From the NCBI GenBank assembly GCA_003973385.1, contig QNYK01000057.1, forward strand, positions 1 through 58,060: a stretch of 58,060 nucleotides of DNA, read 5' to 3'. Under the pieces are notes generated by a model, which worked only from the letters and a program-made list of their open reading frames with translations, made no database searches and was not told the origin of the DNA. The translations under genes and the position numbers were made by a program. Each line of letters opens with the position of its first letter. Position 1 is the stretch's first letter. Shown in pieces: positions 37,834 to 47,240 of this stretch. Origin of the DNA: Bacillota bacterium (lineage in GTDB: Bacteria; Planctomycetota; UBA8108; UBA1146).

Positions 37834-39780
37834 CTAACCGGTGTAGCGAAATTTCGCCGTGTATTCTTCGAAGTACTTCAATGAAGCATCAAAATCCTCG
37901 ATGGAACACTCGAGAACATTGCCATACAACTTGTCTGGTGATCCGAAGATTCCGACAGCAAATCGCATCTGCTCTCCCAGTTCGGGAACATTGTTTCCGC
38001 CGGTGCCGATCACCCTTTTGCCATCCAGGACGGCGACATACATCGGGTTTCCGCCCATCTGCTTGGAGGCCATCTCTTCGATGTATTCGATCTCGCCGAA
38101 TACATTACTGATCAAGGAACGAGCGTAATCTTCGCTGAGTTCTGCATGGAGTCCGTTGGGCCAGCTGTAGGTTGAGAGACGCTTCCTGGAAGATCCTCCG
38201 CTGACCGATGAAATCACCTCACCGGCGTAGAGCAGCGAAGATTTTTGCCAGCGCCACCCTGCAGGCTTGGTGATTTCCAGCTTCAGCGCTTCGCTGCTGA
38301 AGACCCTCGAGCGCTTCTGACCCAGTTCTTCCACGGGCAGGCCGAGAATCCACTGCTTGTACTCTTCTTCCCACTCCTCGACACTCTTGCCGCTGTGCTG
38401 CGCTACCAGTCCCTCGAAGAACTGGGCTTCCTTCTCGTAGTCACAGAAACCGTCCAGTTTTTGACAGTGCAGAAACCAATCTTCCATGATCTTGCCACCT
38501 GTGTTGTCACTGCTGCTCCAGGCTCCATGCTCATTGCCATACAGACACCAGAACAGCACCCCCCAGGCGTGTCCGTAGTAGAAGCCACCAAATCGCTGTT
38601 GAGGAAGCCGCAGCAGCGTCTTGAGATTGCAGTAGTTTCCATCCTCGATGGCGCTCTTGAGACCGACCAGGCGGTCCCGTGGGATCTCGTTGATCTCGAC
38701 CGTTCGCCGGCTGATCTTGGAGCCATCCCCGAAATACACCGCAAGCCCCTCGATGGTCCAGATCGGCAACGACCGTAGCGACTTGAAGATCATGCCCTGG
38801 AACTGGTGGGTTCCCTCGTGGGCCAGCACTTCCTCGGTACTGCCTGTGGATCCGAACGATCCGTGGTACCCGGTCACATCCTGGCGCAGAAGGTTGTAAA
38901 ACCCGCCGATGTTGGGACCGTTACCGGTCCAGTCCATGAACTGCTGATGATTGGCATGGATGTAGACATCACTTCGCGGCGCCTTCTTGTAACGTCTGGG
39001 CCAGAACTTCTCGATGAACACCTTGTCGTAGGCACGATAGAGCGACTCCATCACATCGGCGTAGTAGCGAGCATTTTCGATGGTGGAGTTGCAATAGATG
39101 ACGTAGTGCGGCGAGATGATCGGTTCCACTGTTGCCCAATCTCGTCCCCTCAACTCCTCGATGTAGGCGTCGCGCCCCTTGAGAGATTCCGTCCTTCGCG
39201 CAGTCGATTCCTCTTCCTGGCGGGCTGCGATCTCATCGGGCGTGAGCCATTCCCCTCCGTAGAGTTCCATTCCCTGGGCACGCATCGCTTCTTCGAGCGG
39301 AACCCACTTGCCCTCGTACTTGACTTCACCGAGTGCATCCCGGGCTCGCTTCATGTTCGGGGACAGTTCTGTCGCCTTTCGCCATGCGTCTATGGCGAGA
39401 GATTCCTCCCTGTTTTCTCGTGCCCATTCACCGAGATCACACCAATCATCCGCTGAACTGGCCTGCTCGGCGCGCTCCTGGTACTGCTCCGCTGTGGTCT
39501 TGAACCGCTCCCATTCGATCAGGTCCGATCGATCGACTCGCGCGGTTCCAAATCGATGCTTGATGGAGATCGTCTCGCCGACTCGCTCCACCACCTCGCC
39601 CTCGTAACTGCCGCCGCGCCTCAATTTGACGCGGATCCGATCTCCGACCTTGATCTTGTCGAAGTCCTGCGCCTGAACAGTCTCTGCTGCGACCGCAGCA
39701 ACTTCGAGGCTGCGCGATCCCAGCAGCATGAAACCGGCTGGAATCATGAGACAGATGATGAGAAGCCTGAGGTGATGCAT
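37834..39780 (-). CDS. Exported HExxH peptidase-like protein (peptidase MA/DUF1570 type), copy 2
   Basis: This 648-residue paralogue of the next gene on the same strand has the same order of parts. These are a hydrophobic signal region (LLIICLMIPAGFMLLGS), an SH3-like segment (RIRVKLRRGGSYEGEVVERV), a TPR-like pair (EWARENREESLAIDAWRKA) and the metal site AHEGTHQFQG (His 321, Glu 322, His 325, with Glu 344 in WTIEGLAVYFGDG). ATG 39780 has GAGGAAA upstream. The frame is open to 39906, but that would lie before the signal. Shared segments such as CNST and AVYFGDGSK show they arose by duplication, after which copy 1 gained the acidic insert. The substrate is unknown. Confidence 0.87.
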   Translation of the reverse strand: MHHLRLLIICLMIPAGFMLLGSRSLEVAAVAAETVQAQDFDKIKVGDRIRVKLRRGGSYEGEVVERVGETISIKHRFGTARVDRSDLIEWERFKTTAEQYQERAEQASSADDWCDLGEWARENREESLAIDAWRKATELSPNMKRARDALGEVKYEGKWVPLEEAMRAQGMELYGGEWLTPDEIAARQEEESTARRTESLKGRDAYIEELRGRDWATVEPIISPHYVIYCNSTIENARYYADVMESLYRAYDKVFIEKFWPRRYKKAPRSDVYIHANHQQFMDWTGNGPNIGGFYNLLRQDVTGYHGSFGSTGSTEEVLAHEGTHQFQGMIFKSLRSLPIWTIEGLAVYFGDGSKISRRTVEINEIPRDRLVGLKSAIEDGNYCNLKTLLRLPQQRFGGFYYGHAWGVLFWCLYGNEHGAWSSSDNTGGKIMEDWFLHCQKLDGFCDYEKEAQFFEGLVAQHSGKSVEEWEEEYKQWILGLPVEELGQKRSRVFSSEALKLEITKPAGWRWQKSSLLYAGEVISSVSGGSSRKRLSTYSWPNGLHAELSEDYARSLISNVFGEIEYIEEMASKQMGGNPMYVAVLDGKRVIGTGGNNVPELGEQMRFAVGIFGSPDKLYGNVLECSIEDFDASLKYFEEYTAKFRYTG

Positions 39781-39938
39781 CGAGGTTTCCTCTTTCGCAG
39801 TGGCCAAACGACCCGGGCCAACTGGGGTCGGGGACCCTTTCCAGGGACACAGCAATCTGGCCCCCCCGGAGGCAGGGTAATCCCCGTCTTCTGAGTCTAG
39901 ATGCAAGCAGCAGATGGGGCAAGGTGAGCGGGCTCTGG

Positions 39939-42542
39939 CTACCGATCACTTCTGAGGGCCGTTTCTGCCTCCTTCTGGAGCCATCGGTCCCAATCCAGCG
40001 CCGAGATCCTGCCCACCAGTTCCAGTTCCCTGATCACCACGGGTACGCCAAACGTTTCGATGGCGACTCCTCCGATGAGGGGCGGATCTCGCGGCTCGGT
40101 AGTGAGGATGGGACTGCCATCGAGTTCGAGAATGGCGCCATCTTCATCCTCCCGGATCAGAATCCGCACCGCCTTCCCCACTCTCAGTCGCGGTAGAGGG
40201 GCAGGCATCGCAATGTCTCCCCCCCCATTTGCGAGGGCCTGCTCCTCGATGATGGTGTGGGCGGGCAGCAAGACATCATCTTCACCAACGCGGATCGACG
40301 ACACCTCGGGGGGCCGAATGCCGACCCCGAAGATGAGGCCACGGTCGGTACCATTCCAGAGCACGACATTCAGATTGGGTGCGTCTTCCCGGGTCACAAG
40401 TCCCAGGATCGAAACCTCAAGGCTGCTTTCGAATCGAAATGGCGCTACCAGAGCGACACGCCCTCGAATCTGGGCCAGATCTCCACGGACTGCAAGAGAG
40501 CCTCCTGGCGAGGGCTCCCATCCGGATAGCCCATCGTCTCCAACCTTCCAACCGATGCGAATCGTGTGAAGGGATCGATCCCAGTCGGAGACGATCGCCC
40601 CGGCAAAGGGTGCCAGTGCAGCAGGACCATCTCGGTCGAGGGGAGCTGCCCACCATCTCAACAGGATCGATTCCATGGCATCCCACTCGCTGGCAGTCAC
40701 CCACTCCGACAGGGACAGCGCAATCGACCTCATCTGATCATCGTCGACCGCTTGCTGCGCCTGCTGCCCCTGCTCCAGCCACTTCGCCACCCTCCGAGCT
40801 CGGAGGCGTTCTGCCGCCCGAGCGATCTCGCCTGCTCCTCCAGCTCGAGCCAGATCCAGGATCACCCGATCCCCACCCCAGACGATTCGAAGACCATCGA
40901 GCCATCGCTCCTGATCCTCTCGACCAGCAGTTTCCTGATCCAGAAGCGCCAGCAGCGTCACCTCTGAGATGGCATGCCAGGGATGGGTTTCTGGATTTCT
41001 TCGGCCCGATCGTTTGAGGGATACACCTTGCTGGGTCACCTCCATCACTCGTGCCTCGAAGTGTGGGCCATCCCGGAGGCTCCAGCTGGCTATTTGCTGA
41101 TCATCTGCCAGTTGCTGCGCTTGATGCAGCACCTGCTCGGCAATCTGAACCGGTTTTTGGCATTCTCGCTGAAAGTTTGACCACCTTGCCATCAACAGGG
41201 GAAATCGATCGACTCCTGCTGGCTGCAAGATCTTCGTATCCAGTTTCTGTGACAGTTTCGACAACACCGTCTCCATCTTCAACTCGAGTTGAGCCAGGAG
41301 TTCTCGGTGCAACATCTCTGTTCTGTGGAGTTGATCAATGTCAGCAGCAAATCGCTTCTCGAGTCCAAGTTTGCTTGCGAGTTGTTGCAGTACAACGATC
41401 GCCTCGGGATATCTACCCGCTGCGATCTCCACTTCGGAGTCGACCATCGCCTGACGAATATTTCTCTCTTCGACCCAGGCCCAGGCACGCATCAGGGCCT
41501 CACGCTCCGACTCGAAGACCATCTCCGGGTCGGAGGCGATCTGCTCCATCTGCTCACGTCCCAGTGACAACTGCCCCCCGGAAAGGGAGTTCAGTATCCG
41601 ATCTCTCTCCGATTGCCAGCTTTGCCACCGGTTGGCTTCTCTTTCGAGAATCTCCAGCCGCTGCCAGCGTTGGGTCGCAAGAACTTCCATGTCGGTCGTG
41701 ACAGGGGGAGGACCATCCTGGTCGACCGATCGGTGCGAATCATCGACCACTGGCTGCCGATCCCCGGTCGGTGAGTCCTCGTGCCCCCGCCCTGCAGTGG
41801 TATCGGTCGGGGACGGACCGGTCGAGGCCGGATCGAACCATCCAAACTGATCGGCGACAACCCATCCGATGGTGATCGCAACCGCAGTGGCGAAGATGAT
41901 CTGGAGGGGTCTGAGGGGTTTCTGAGTATCCTTGTCGAACAGCTCCAGGCAGCGATCAAAACCACCTGGACCACCTCTGAGAGCGCGAATGGCATCGGAC
42001 CAGCGACCCTGTATCCGTAACAAACGACCGATGCGTGCCAGATTTCTTGCCGCCTGCTCCTGACAGAGGGTCACATCCAACTGGGCCTCGAGCGGTCCCA
42101 GTTCCATCACCGAGAAACCTCCCGCTGGAAGTCGCAAGATCGAACTCAATGGCACCGGCTCGATGCAAGATCCCTGTCGATGAAGTTGCTGATGTAACTT
42201 CACCAGAGTTTTCGCCAGCAGATCACTGTCGAGGTCATTGGCAGCGATGGAATCGACCGGGCTACCCTCCGCTTCATCGAGGGCGACATAACGAGCCTGA
42301 GCCACCGACCCTTCATCGATGACCCGCAGCACGCCATCCCCATCGAGTTTGACAAGCGCCTGGATCTCCTCGACGAACTGATCCTGCTGGGCGTGGTCGG
42401 TGGCGGGGAGGACCTTCAGCAGCACCCTGCGATCGAGGCGAATTTGACGCGCCTCGATCCAGATTCCGAGCCGCGCAGAACCACGGATGTGGAGCGGCTG
42501 GAAGCCAGGAATCTCGGGAGTACTGCGGTCCTGTTCCTTCAT
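39939..42542 (-). CDS. Single-pass membrane pseudokinase with large external domain
   Basis: This is an 867-residue protein with a cut-down serine/threonine-kinase-like N-terminus. Residues about 17-175 follow the kinase order: GSARLGIWIEAR, RRVLLKVLP with the VAIK-type Lys, a hinge-like YVALDEAEG, then a catalytic-loop position reading IEPVPLSSIL where active kinases have HRDLKPSNIL, and MELG where they have DFG. The C-lobe ends soon after. A membrane segment at about 215-240 (IIFATAVAITIGWVVADQFGWF) leads to a Pro/Thr/Asp linker, long helices (coiled coil to about 570), and a C-terminal beta-sandwich of LamG/3-keto-disaccharide-hydrolase style (RFESSLEVSILGLVTRED, IGGVAIETFGVPVVIREL). No activity is expected. 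The ATG is one base after the uvrB stop. Confidence 0.8.
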   Translation of the reverse strand: MKEQDRSTPEIPGFQPLHIRGSARLGIWIEARQIRLDRRVLLKVLPATDHAQQDQFVEEIQALVKLDGDGVLRVIDEGSVAQARYVALDEAEGSPVDSIAANDLDSDLLAKTLVKLHQQLHRQGSCIEPVPLSSILRLPAGGFSVMELGPLEAQLDVTLCQEQAARNLARIGRLLRIQGRWSDAIRALRGGPGGFDRCLELFDKDTQKPLRPLQIIFATAVAITIGWVVADQFGWFDPASTGPSPTDTTAGRGHEDSPTGDRQPVVDDSHRSVDQDGPPPVTTDMEVLATQRWQRLEILEREANRWQSWQSERDRILNSLSGGQLSLGREQMEQIASDPEMVFESEREALMRAWAWVEERNIRQAMVDSEVEIAAGRYPEAIVVLQQLASKLGLEKRFAADIDQLHRTEMLHRELLAQLELKMETVLSKLSQKLDTKILQPAGVDRFPLLMARWSNFQRECQKPVQIAEQVLHQAQQLADDQQIASWSLRDGPHFEARVMEVTQQGVSLKRSGRRNPETHPWHAISEVTLLALLDQETAGREDQERWLDGLRIVWGGDRVILDLARAGGAGEIARAAERLRARRVAKWLEQGQQAQQAVDDDQMRSIALSLSEWVTASEWDAMESILLRWWAAPLDRDGPAALAPFAGAIVSDWDRSLHTIRIGWKVGDDGLSGWEPSPGGSLAVRGDLAQIRGRVALVAPFRFESSLEVSILGLVTREDAPNLNVVLWNGTDRGLIFGVGIRPPEVSSIRVGEDDVLLPAHTIIEEQALANGGGDIAMPAPLPRLRVGKAVRILIREDEDGAILELDGSPILTTEPRDPPLIGGVAIETFGVPVVIRELELVGRISALDWDRWLQKEAETALRSDR

Positions 42543-42543
42543 G

Positions 42544-44583
42544 TCAGCGTTTCTTTCCCTTCTTGCCGGTGGGATGAGTCGGCAACAGTGATTCCGGCTC
42601 CTCTCCCCTCAAACGGCTGACCCGGTCTCTCAGTGCCGCAGCCCTCTCGAAATCCAGTTCCTGTGCCGCCTCCAGCATCTGCTTTTCCAGGGTTTCGATC
42701 ATCTCTTTTCTCTGCTGCTGCGGCAGGTCGGAACCCTTGAGCTCCAGATCCGCGGTCCGGGTCCTGACCTCCTCCTCGATGGTGGTTCCCAGTTCTCGAC
42801 GAATCGTCCTGGGGACTATTCCATGCTCCTCGTTGAACTGCTTCTGGATTTCGCGCCGCCTGCTCGTTTCATCGATCGCACGCTGCATCGAACCCGTAAT
42901 CACATCCCCGTACAAGATGACCCTGGCTCGTTCATTTCTAGCCGCACGCCCGATCGTCTGGATCAGTGCAGTGTCGCTGCGCAGAAATCCCTCCTTGTCC
43001 GCGTCCATCACCGCCACAAGTGAGACTTCCGGCAGATCCAGCCCCTCTCGCAGCAGGTTGACTCCGACCAGCACATCGTAAACGCCCTTGCGCAATTGCT
43101 GGAGAATCTCGACTCGTTCCAGCGTATCGATCTCCGAATGAAGATATCGTGATCGAATCTCGGTCTCCTGGAAGTAATCACTCAGGTCCTCGGACATCCG
43201 CTTGGTCAATGTGGTCACGAGTACTCGATCACCGAGAGCCAGCGTTTCCTGAATGCACTCGAGCAGGTCCTGAACCTGTCCTCGTGCTGGACGCACTTCC
43301 ACAGCTGGATCGAGCAATCCCGTCGGGCGATTGATCACCTCGATCACTTCACCACCACTTTTTTCGAGCTCACGAGCCGAGGGAGTCGCAGTGACATGGA
43401 TCGTCTGACCGGTGACCTGTTCCCATTCTGTAAATTTCATCGGACGGTTATCCATTGCGCTGGGAAGTCTGAAGCCATGATCAACGAGTGTCTGCTTGCG
43501 CGATCGATCCCCCTCGTACATGCCTCCTAGTTGCGGCAAGGTGACATGAGACTCATCGACAAATGTCAGAAACCCCTCCGGGAAATAGTCGAGCAGGTTG
43601 GCGGGCCGCTCGCCCGGTTTCATGCCACTGAGATGGCGTGAGTAATTCTCGATTCCCGGGCAATATCCGGCTTCAGAGAGCAACTCGAGGTCATACCTGG
43701 TTCGCGTCTGGAGACGATGCGCCTCCACCTCCTTGCCCTCTTCTCTGAGTGCTATCAGACGCTGATGCAGTTCGGTCTGTATCCCTGCAATCGCCTGATC
43801 TACATCCTGGTGACTCACGACGTAGTGCTTGGCAGGGAAGATGGTCAGTCGAGGCAACTGACCCAGCACCACACCACTGACCGGGTGAAATTCCTCCATC
43901 CTTTCGATGGAGTCGCCAAACATGTCGATCCTGTACGCAACGTCCTCATTCGCCGCATGGATCTCGAGAACATCGCCACGGGCTCGAAAACTGGCACGTC
44001 CTGGTTCAAAATCGTTTCGCTGGTACTGGATATCAACCAGTTGTCTCAAGAGAACATCTCGGTCTATCTCATCTCCAATCGAGAGAGAGATCATCTTGTC
44101 CTTGAACGCTTCCGGGGATCCCAGCCCGTAGATACACGATACCGAGGATATGATCACAACATCGGATCTGCTCAGCAAACTGGCAGTTGTCGCGAGTCTT
44201 AAACGGTCGAGATCCGCGTTGATCCCCGCATCCTTCTCGATGTACATATCCCGAGCAGGTAGGTACGCCTCAGGTTGGTAGTAGTCGTAATACGACACGA
44301 AATATTCGACGGCATTTCCGGGCAGAAACTTCTTCATCTCTGAATACAGTTGTGCTGCCAGCGTCTTGTTGTGAGAGATGATGATGGCGGGCTTACCGGT
44401 TCGAGCGATGACGTGAGCCATCATGTATGTCTTGCCAGAGCCGGTCACTCCCAGCAACACCTGATCCTGCTGCCCCTCATCGATTCCGTCGACCATGCGA
44501 TCGATGGCCTTCGGCTGGTCACCTGCAGGTGCATACTCGGAGTGAACGACAAACTCGGATCCGGGGTATCTGAAGATATTCAC
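42544..44583 (-). CDS. uvrB: UvrB, excinuclease ABC subunit B
   Basis: UvrB loads at lesions with UvrA and directs UvrC incision in nucleotide-excision repair. The 679-residue product starts at GTG 44583 (VNIFRYPGSEFVVHSEYAP), overlapping the upstream stop by GTGA. Visible parts are Walker A GVTGSGKT, SHNKTLAAQLYSEMK, the beta-hairpin region YFVSYYDYYQPEAYLP, DESHVTLPQLGGMY, helicase motifs V-VI (LVGVNLLREGLDLPEV, QTIGRAARNE) and the C-terminal UvrC-binding helix pair with ELDFERAAALRDRVSRLR. The longer frame to 44976 lies inside the helix-hairpin-helix gene in another frame. UvrA and UvrC are not in the window. Confidence 0.97.
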   Translation of the reverse strand: MNIFRYPGSEFVVHSEYAPAGDQPKAIDRMVDGIDEGQQDQVLLGVTGSGKTYMMAHVIARTGKPAIIISHNKTLAAQLYSEMKKFLPGNAVEYFVSYYDYYQPEAYLPARDMYIEKDAGINADLDRLRLATTASLLSRSDVVIISSVSCIYGLGSPEAFKDKMISLSIGDEIDRDVLLRQLVDIQYQRNDFEPGRASFRARGDVLEIHAANEDVAYRIDMFGDSIERMEEFHPVSGVVLGQLPRLTIFPAKHYVVSHQDVDQAIAGIQTELHQRLIALREEGKEVEAHRLQTRTRYDLELLSEAGYCPGIENYSRHLSGMKPGERPANLLDYFPEGFLTFVDESHVTLPQLGGMYEGDRSRKQTLVDHGFRLPSAMDNRPMKFTEWEQVTGQTIHVTATPSARELEKSGGEVIEVINRPTGLLDPAVEVRPARGQVQDLLECIQETLALGDRVLVTTLTKRMSEDLSDYFQETEIRSRYLHSEIDTLERVEILQQLRKGVYDVLVGVNLLREGLDLPEVSLVAVMDADKEGFLRSDTALIQTIGRAARNERARVILYGDVITGSMQRAIDETSRRREIQKQFNEEHGIVPRTIRRELGTTIEEEVRTRTADLELKGSDLPQQQRKEMIETLEKQMLEAAQELDFERAAALRDRVSRLRGEEPESLLPTHPTGKKGKKR

Positions 44584-45035
44584 CGCTTCTGCCCCCCTGA
44601 GCCGGATGGGATCACCTCCGATGTGCCCGGTGCCGGCAGCTGCGATTCGATGTTTCGACAGCGCCCATTCGGACAGATCTTCGGCAGCAGCCAGGGCCCC
44701 GCATGCTGTAGCGGGCGATCGGGAACCCCGGGCACTCTCATCACCTGGCACAGGCACAGGTAACCGGCCACGCCACGACGTGCCTGGATGATCTTGCCCG
44801 CAGTGACGCTTCCGATGCCCTCTATCAGCGCCAGTCGACTGGCGGGGTCGGTGGCCAGATTCACCGAAGTCGAAGCGGGAACTCGCAATTCTCCGGCGAG
44901 TGTCTGTACCTGAGCTGACGAGTACGATTGCCGGATGCCACCGGTCAACAGCGCCCAGCACAGCAGTAAACTCCACGCCAGCAGGTGACCGTGCGCCTCG
45001 ACTGTACTGAGGATGCCGGACCTGACTGGTTGCAT
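44580..45035 (-). CDS. Membrane-anchored helix-hairpin-helix protein, ComEA-like
   Basis: This is a 151-residue protein. After ATG 45035 (AGAGG upstream) comes one hydrophobic stretch (LLAWSLLLCWALLTGGI). A HhH region about residues 60-115 follows: STSVNLATDPASRLALIEGIG with TAGKIIQARR, then a second loop VMRVPGV. The N-A-T-D..RLALIEGIG..TAGKII order is the pattern of ComEA-type double-stranded-DNA-binding domains. The C-terminal part is Pro/Gly/Cys-rich and variable. The uvrB start lies inside its stop (GTGA). ComEA serves in DNA uptake, but no other competence gene is here, so that role is inferred from the fold only. Confidence 0.8.
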   Translation of the reverse strand: MQPVRSGILSTVEAHGHLLAWSLLLCWALLTGGIRQSYSSAQVQTLAGELRVPASTSVNLATDPASRLALIEGIGSVTAGKIIQARRGVAGYLCLCQVMRVPGVPDRPLQHAGPWLLPKICPNGRCRNIESQLPAPGTSEVIPSGSGGQKR

Positions 45036-45043
45036 CTTTTCCT

Positions 45044-45565
45044 CTACCTGGCCGTCTGTGCTGGCGGACCGCGAAATCCCGTCACTCGACTTCCCACCTG
45101 TATGCCATGCTTCTCGAACCAACCGATATTGGTCTCGAGTGCATAGCGCACCGGCTGGCTCGATCGATAGCGAGGAAAATAGACCTGTCCCGGCCTGGGT
45201 GCATCCATCTGGAGGATGTCGATGATGAGACCCTGATCATCGATGTAGGCGATATCGAGAGACATCTTGCAGTTCTTCATCCAGAACCCCTGAAGGCTGG
45301 CCCCGGGAAAGACAAATAACATGCCAACATCCTCTGGCATCGAGACCCGGTGCATCAGGCCATTTCGTCGGCGTGTTGGATCCGCAGCCATTTCACACCA
45401 GATCACCTGGGATCCGATCTCGACCTTGTGCAAGCCGGGCCGGCTGTTGATCCTCGATGGCTTCGGGCCCTCGCACCCGCTGATCACCAGGCTGCAGATG
45501 AGCCCGAGCAGCAGTCGCCATCTCAGAGCGGAGCAGCTTTCGGAGCTCAAGATCCACCTGTTCAT
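45044..45565 (-). CDS. DUF192 lipoprotein
   Basis: This is a 173-residue predicted lipoprotein (lipobox VISGC, Cys 31). The DUF192 domain follows, with the family blocks EMAADPTRRRNGLMHR, MLFVFPG, FWMKNCKMSLDIAYID and YALETNIGWFEKHGIQVGSRV. DUF192 proteins are small beta-rich exported proteins of unknown function. The ATG overlaps the stop of the DUF2062 gene (45562-45564), and the HhH gene follows closely, so these genes probably share a transcript. The frame and length are typical. Confidence 0.88.
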   Translation of the reverse strand: MNRWILSSESCSALRWRLLLGLICSLVISGCEGPKPSRINSRPGLHKVEIGSQVIWCEMAADPTRRRNGLMHRVSMPEDVGMLFVFPGASLQGFWMKNCKMSLDIAYIDDQGLIIDILQMDAPRPGQVYFPRYRSSQPVRYALETNIGWFEKHGIQVGSRVTGFRGPPAQTAR

Positions 45566-46140
45566 ACGCTCGACTCCTTTTCATCGGTGACTGGAACACT
45601 TGAATTCGCGACCTCAGGTCTCGAATCCTCCAGGCCCATCTGTTTCCTCGCCCTGTAGCGTCGCACTAACCTGAGCGTCACCGGATAGGCAGGCAAACCA
45701 CAGATCAATCCCACAACGGCGCCTCCCAGGAACAACGGGCCCAACGCATCATTCCCGATCGATCTCAACAACTCCAGACCTCCCTCGAGCCATCCTACCT
45801 CGCTCGCCTTGCTCTCCGCCTCCAGGTACAGCAGTTCGAAGTTTGAACGCGTCAATCCCTGCTGAGCCAGGCACTTCAGCCCGACCCAGTAATCGAACCA
45901 GTAGATCGGCACCACCGTCAGTGGATTCGAGATGTACACCATGATGAGTCCTGCGATCCTGTGAATCGGAAGCACCAGGCTGATCAGCAGGATGATGACC
46001 ATCTGGACACCCACGGTAGGTGTCATCGCGACGAACAGTCCGAACGCGGTCCCGAGTGCAATCGACTCGGCAGACCCATCGAGTTGAAGCAAGCGACGCG
46101 GCAGAGATTCCCTCCCGAGCGGTCCGGTTCCTGGCTCCAT
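45562..46140 (-). CDS. DUF2062 membrane protein
   Basis: This protein is about 192 residues. It has the DUF2062 pattern: SAESIALGTAFGLFVAMTPTVGVQ, a membrane run around MVIILLISLVLPIHRIAG, the NPLTVVPIYWFDYWVG motif and a C-terminal membrane stretch (LGPLFLGGAVVGLICGL) followed by basic residues. The function of DUF2062 is unknown; it is often next to glycosyltransferase or envelope genes. A TTG at 46143 could also serve as start, because GGAGG lies 7 bases before it. I list the ATG at 46140. It heads a minus-strand run through DUF192, HhH and uvrB. Confidence 0.88.
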   Translation of the reverse strand: MEPGTGPLGRESLPRRLLQLDGSAESIALGTAFGLFVAMTPTVGVQMVIILLISLVLPIHRIAGLIMVYISNPLTVVPIYWFDYWVGLKCLAQQGLTRSNFELLYLEAESKASEVGWLEGGLELLRSIGNDALGPLFLGGAVVGLICGLPAYPVTLRLVRRYRARKQMGLEDSRPEVANSSVPVTDEKESSV

Positions 46141-46242
46141 CAATGTTCTGCCTCCACGTTGACTGGGTCTGATTGGCCGATCTGGCCGCCACCATCTCCA
46201 GGTAGCGGCGTCCTAACACACTGGATGCTAGTGCCGGCAGCC

Positions 46243-46257
46243 TCTGGATACCAGAGA
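46243..46257. repeat. Near-perfect 15-base palindrome between nadC and the DUF2062 gene
   Basis: CTCTGG-ATA-CCAGAG has 6-base arms and a 3-base centre. It lies 45 bases after the nadC stop (46302) and about 100 bases before the DUF2062 start. It may be a terminator stem or an operator. No U-run follows it on the minus strand. Confidence 0.4.
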
Positions 46258-46301
46258 AGGGACGCCAGTTCATCGGCGAAACAGTGTCGGATTCTCGCAC
46301 C

Positions 46302-47240
46302 TCATTTGCTCGGTACCTCGATGATCTGCATCGAGAGATCGAGTGCTGGAGCAGAATGGGTGATCGCGCCGCATGAGATGCGTCCGATCCCCGCCGCCAC
46401 ATGGGATGCGATGCTCCCCTCATCGATACCGCCGCTCGCCTCGAGCCGCGACGGAGACACATCCAGGTGATCTGCGCGTGCACGCTCGATCCACCCGGAG
46501 AGAGTCTCGGGATCTGTATTGTCGATCAGGATGAGTTCCACATCTTGCTCCAGGCATGCGCGAAAACTCGGCTCGTCTTCAACCTCGATGGCGATCGGTA
46601 ACGCATCTGATCTCGATCGAAGTCGTTCCAGGATGAAACCGATCTCCGCAGCAGCATCATTTGACAGTTCCGGATGTGTTCGCTGTATCCACTCCCGGTG
46701 GTTCTCCTTGACCATCGGGAACTGCCCCAGGTGACTCCGATGGCTGATCCCACCTCCGGCACGAACTGCCTGCTTCTGGAACTGTCGAAGTCCGGGAAGG
46801 GTCTTGCGCGTATCGAACAGCATCGCCTCTCCTGCAGCCTCCACCATCGCCGAGGTACGCGTAGCGATCCCGCACAGGAATGCACCGATGTTGAGGGCCG
46901 TTCTCTCTGCAGCCAGCAGAACCGACACAGGACCGTCCACGACCATCACCTCACTACCGTCCGAGATGCTGGCGCCGTCGGGGAGCCTTCGAACTGTCTG
47001 ACAGCTCGAATCCAACTGCTCGAACACTGCACTCATCGCCATCGTCCCGCACGCGACGCCACTCTGACGGCTGCTCACGACTGCTCGTGCGCGCAGCTGT
47101 GGATCGTCGAACAGCACGGAAGTGCAGTCGGCTTTGGCTCGATCCTCCTCGAGAGCCGCCTTGATCCACTGATCGAGGCGGGGCCGGGTCTCTTCGAGCG
47201 CCCAGAATTGTTCCAGGTCATTGTCGTCTTGACTGACCAA
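46302..47240 (-). CDS. nadC: Nicotinate-nucleotide pyrophosphorylase (carboxylating)
   Basis: NadC converts quinolinate and PRPP to nicotinate mononucleotide in de novo NAD synthesis. The 312-residue product has the N-terminal ALEEDRAKADCTSVLF, ERTALNIGAFLCGIATRTSAMVEAA, the substrate-binding DTRKTLPGLRQFQKQAVRAGGG with HRSHL, IEVEDEPSF and the C-terminal ASGGIDEGSI with GIGRISCGAITHSAPALDLSMQI. The start is TTG 47240 with AGGGAG 6 bases upstream. nadA and nadB are not here. It is divergent from the UDP-sugar pyrophosphorylase gene and followed by a 161-base gap holding a palindrome. Confidence 0.95.
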   Translation of the reverse strand: MVSQDDNDLEQFWALEETRPRLDQWIKAALEEDRAKADCTSVLFDDPQLRARAVVSSRQSGVACGTMAMSAVFEQLDSSCQTVRRLPDGASISDGSEVMVVDGPVSVLLAAERTALNIGAFLCGIATRTSAMVEAAGEAMLFDTRKTLPGLRQFQKQAVRAGGGISHRSHLGQFPMVKENHREWIQRTHPELSNDAAAEIGFILERLRSRSDALPIAIEVEDEPSFRACLEQDVELILIDNTDPETLSGWIERARADHLDVSPSRLEASGGIDEGSIASHVAAGIGRISCGAITHSAPALDLSMQIIEVPSK

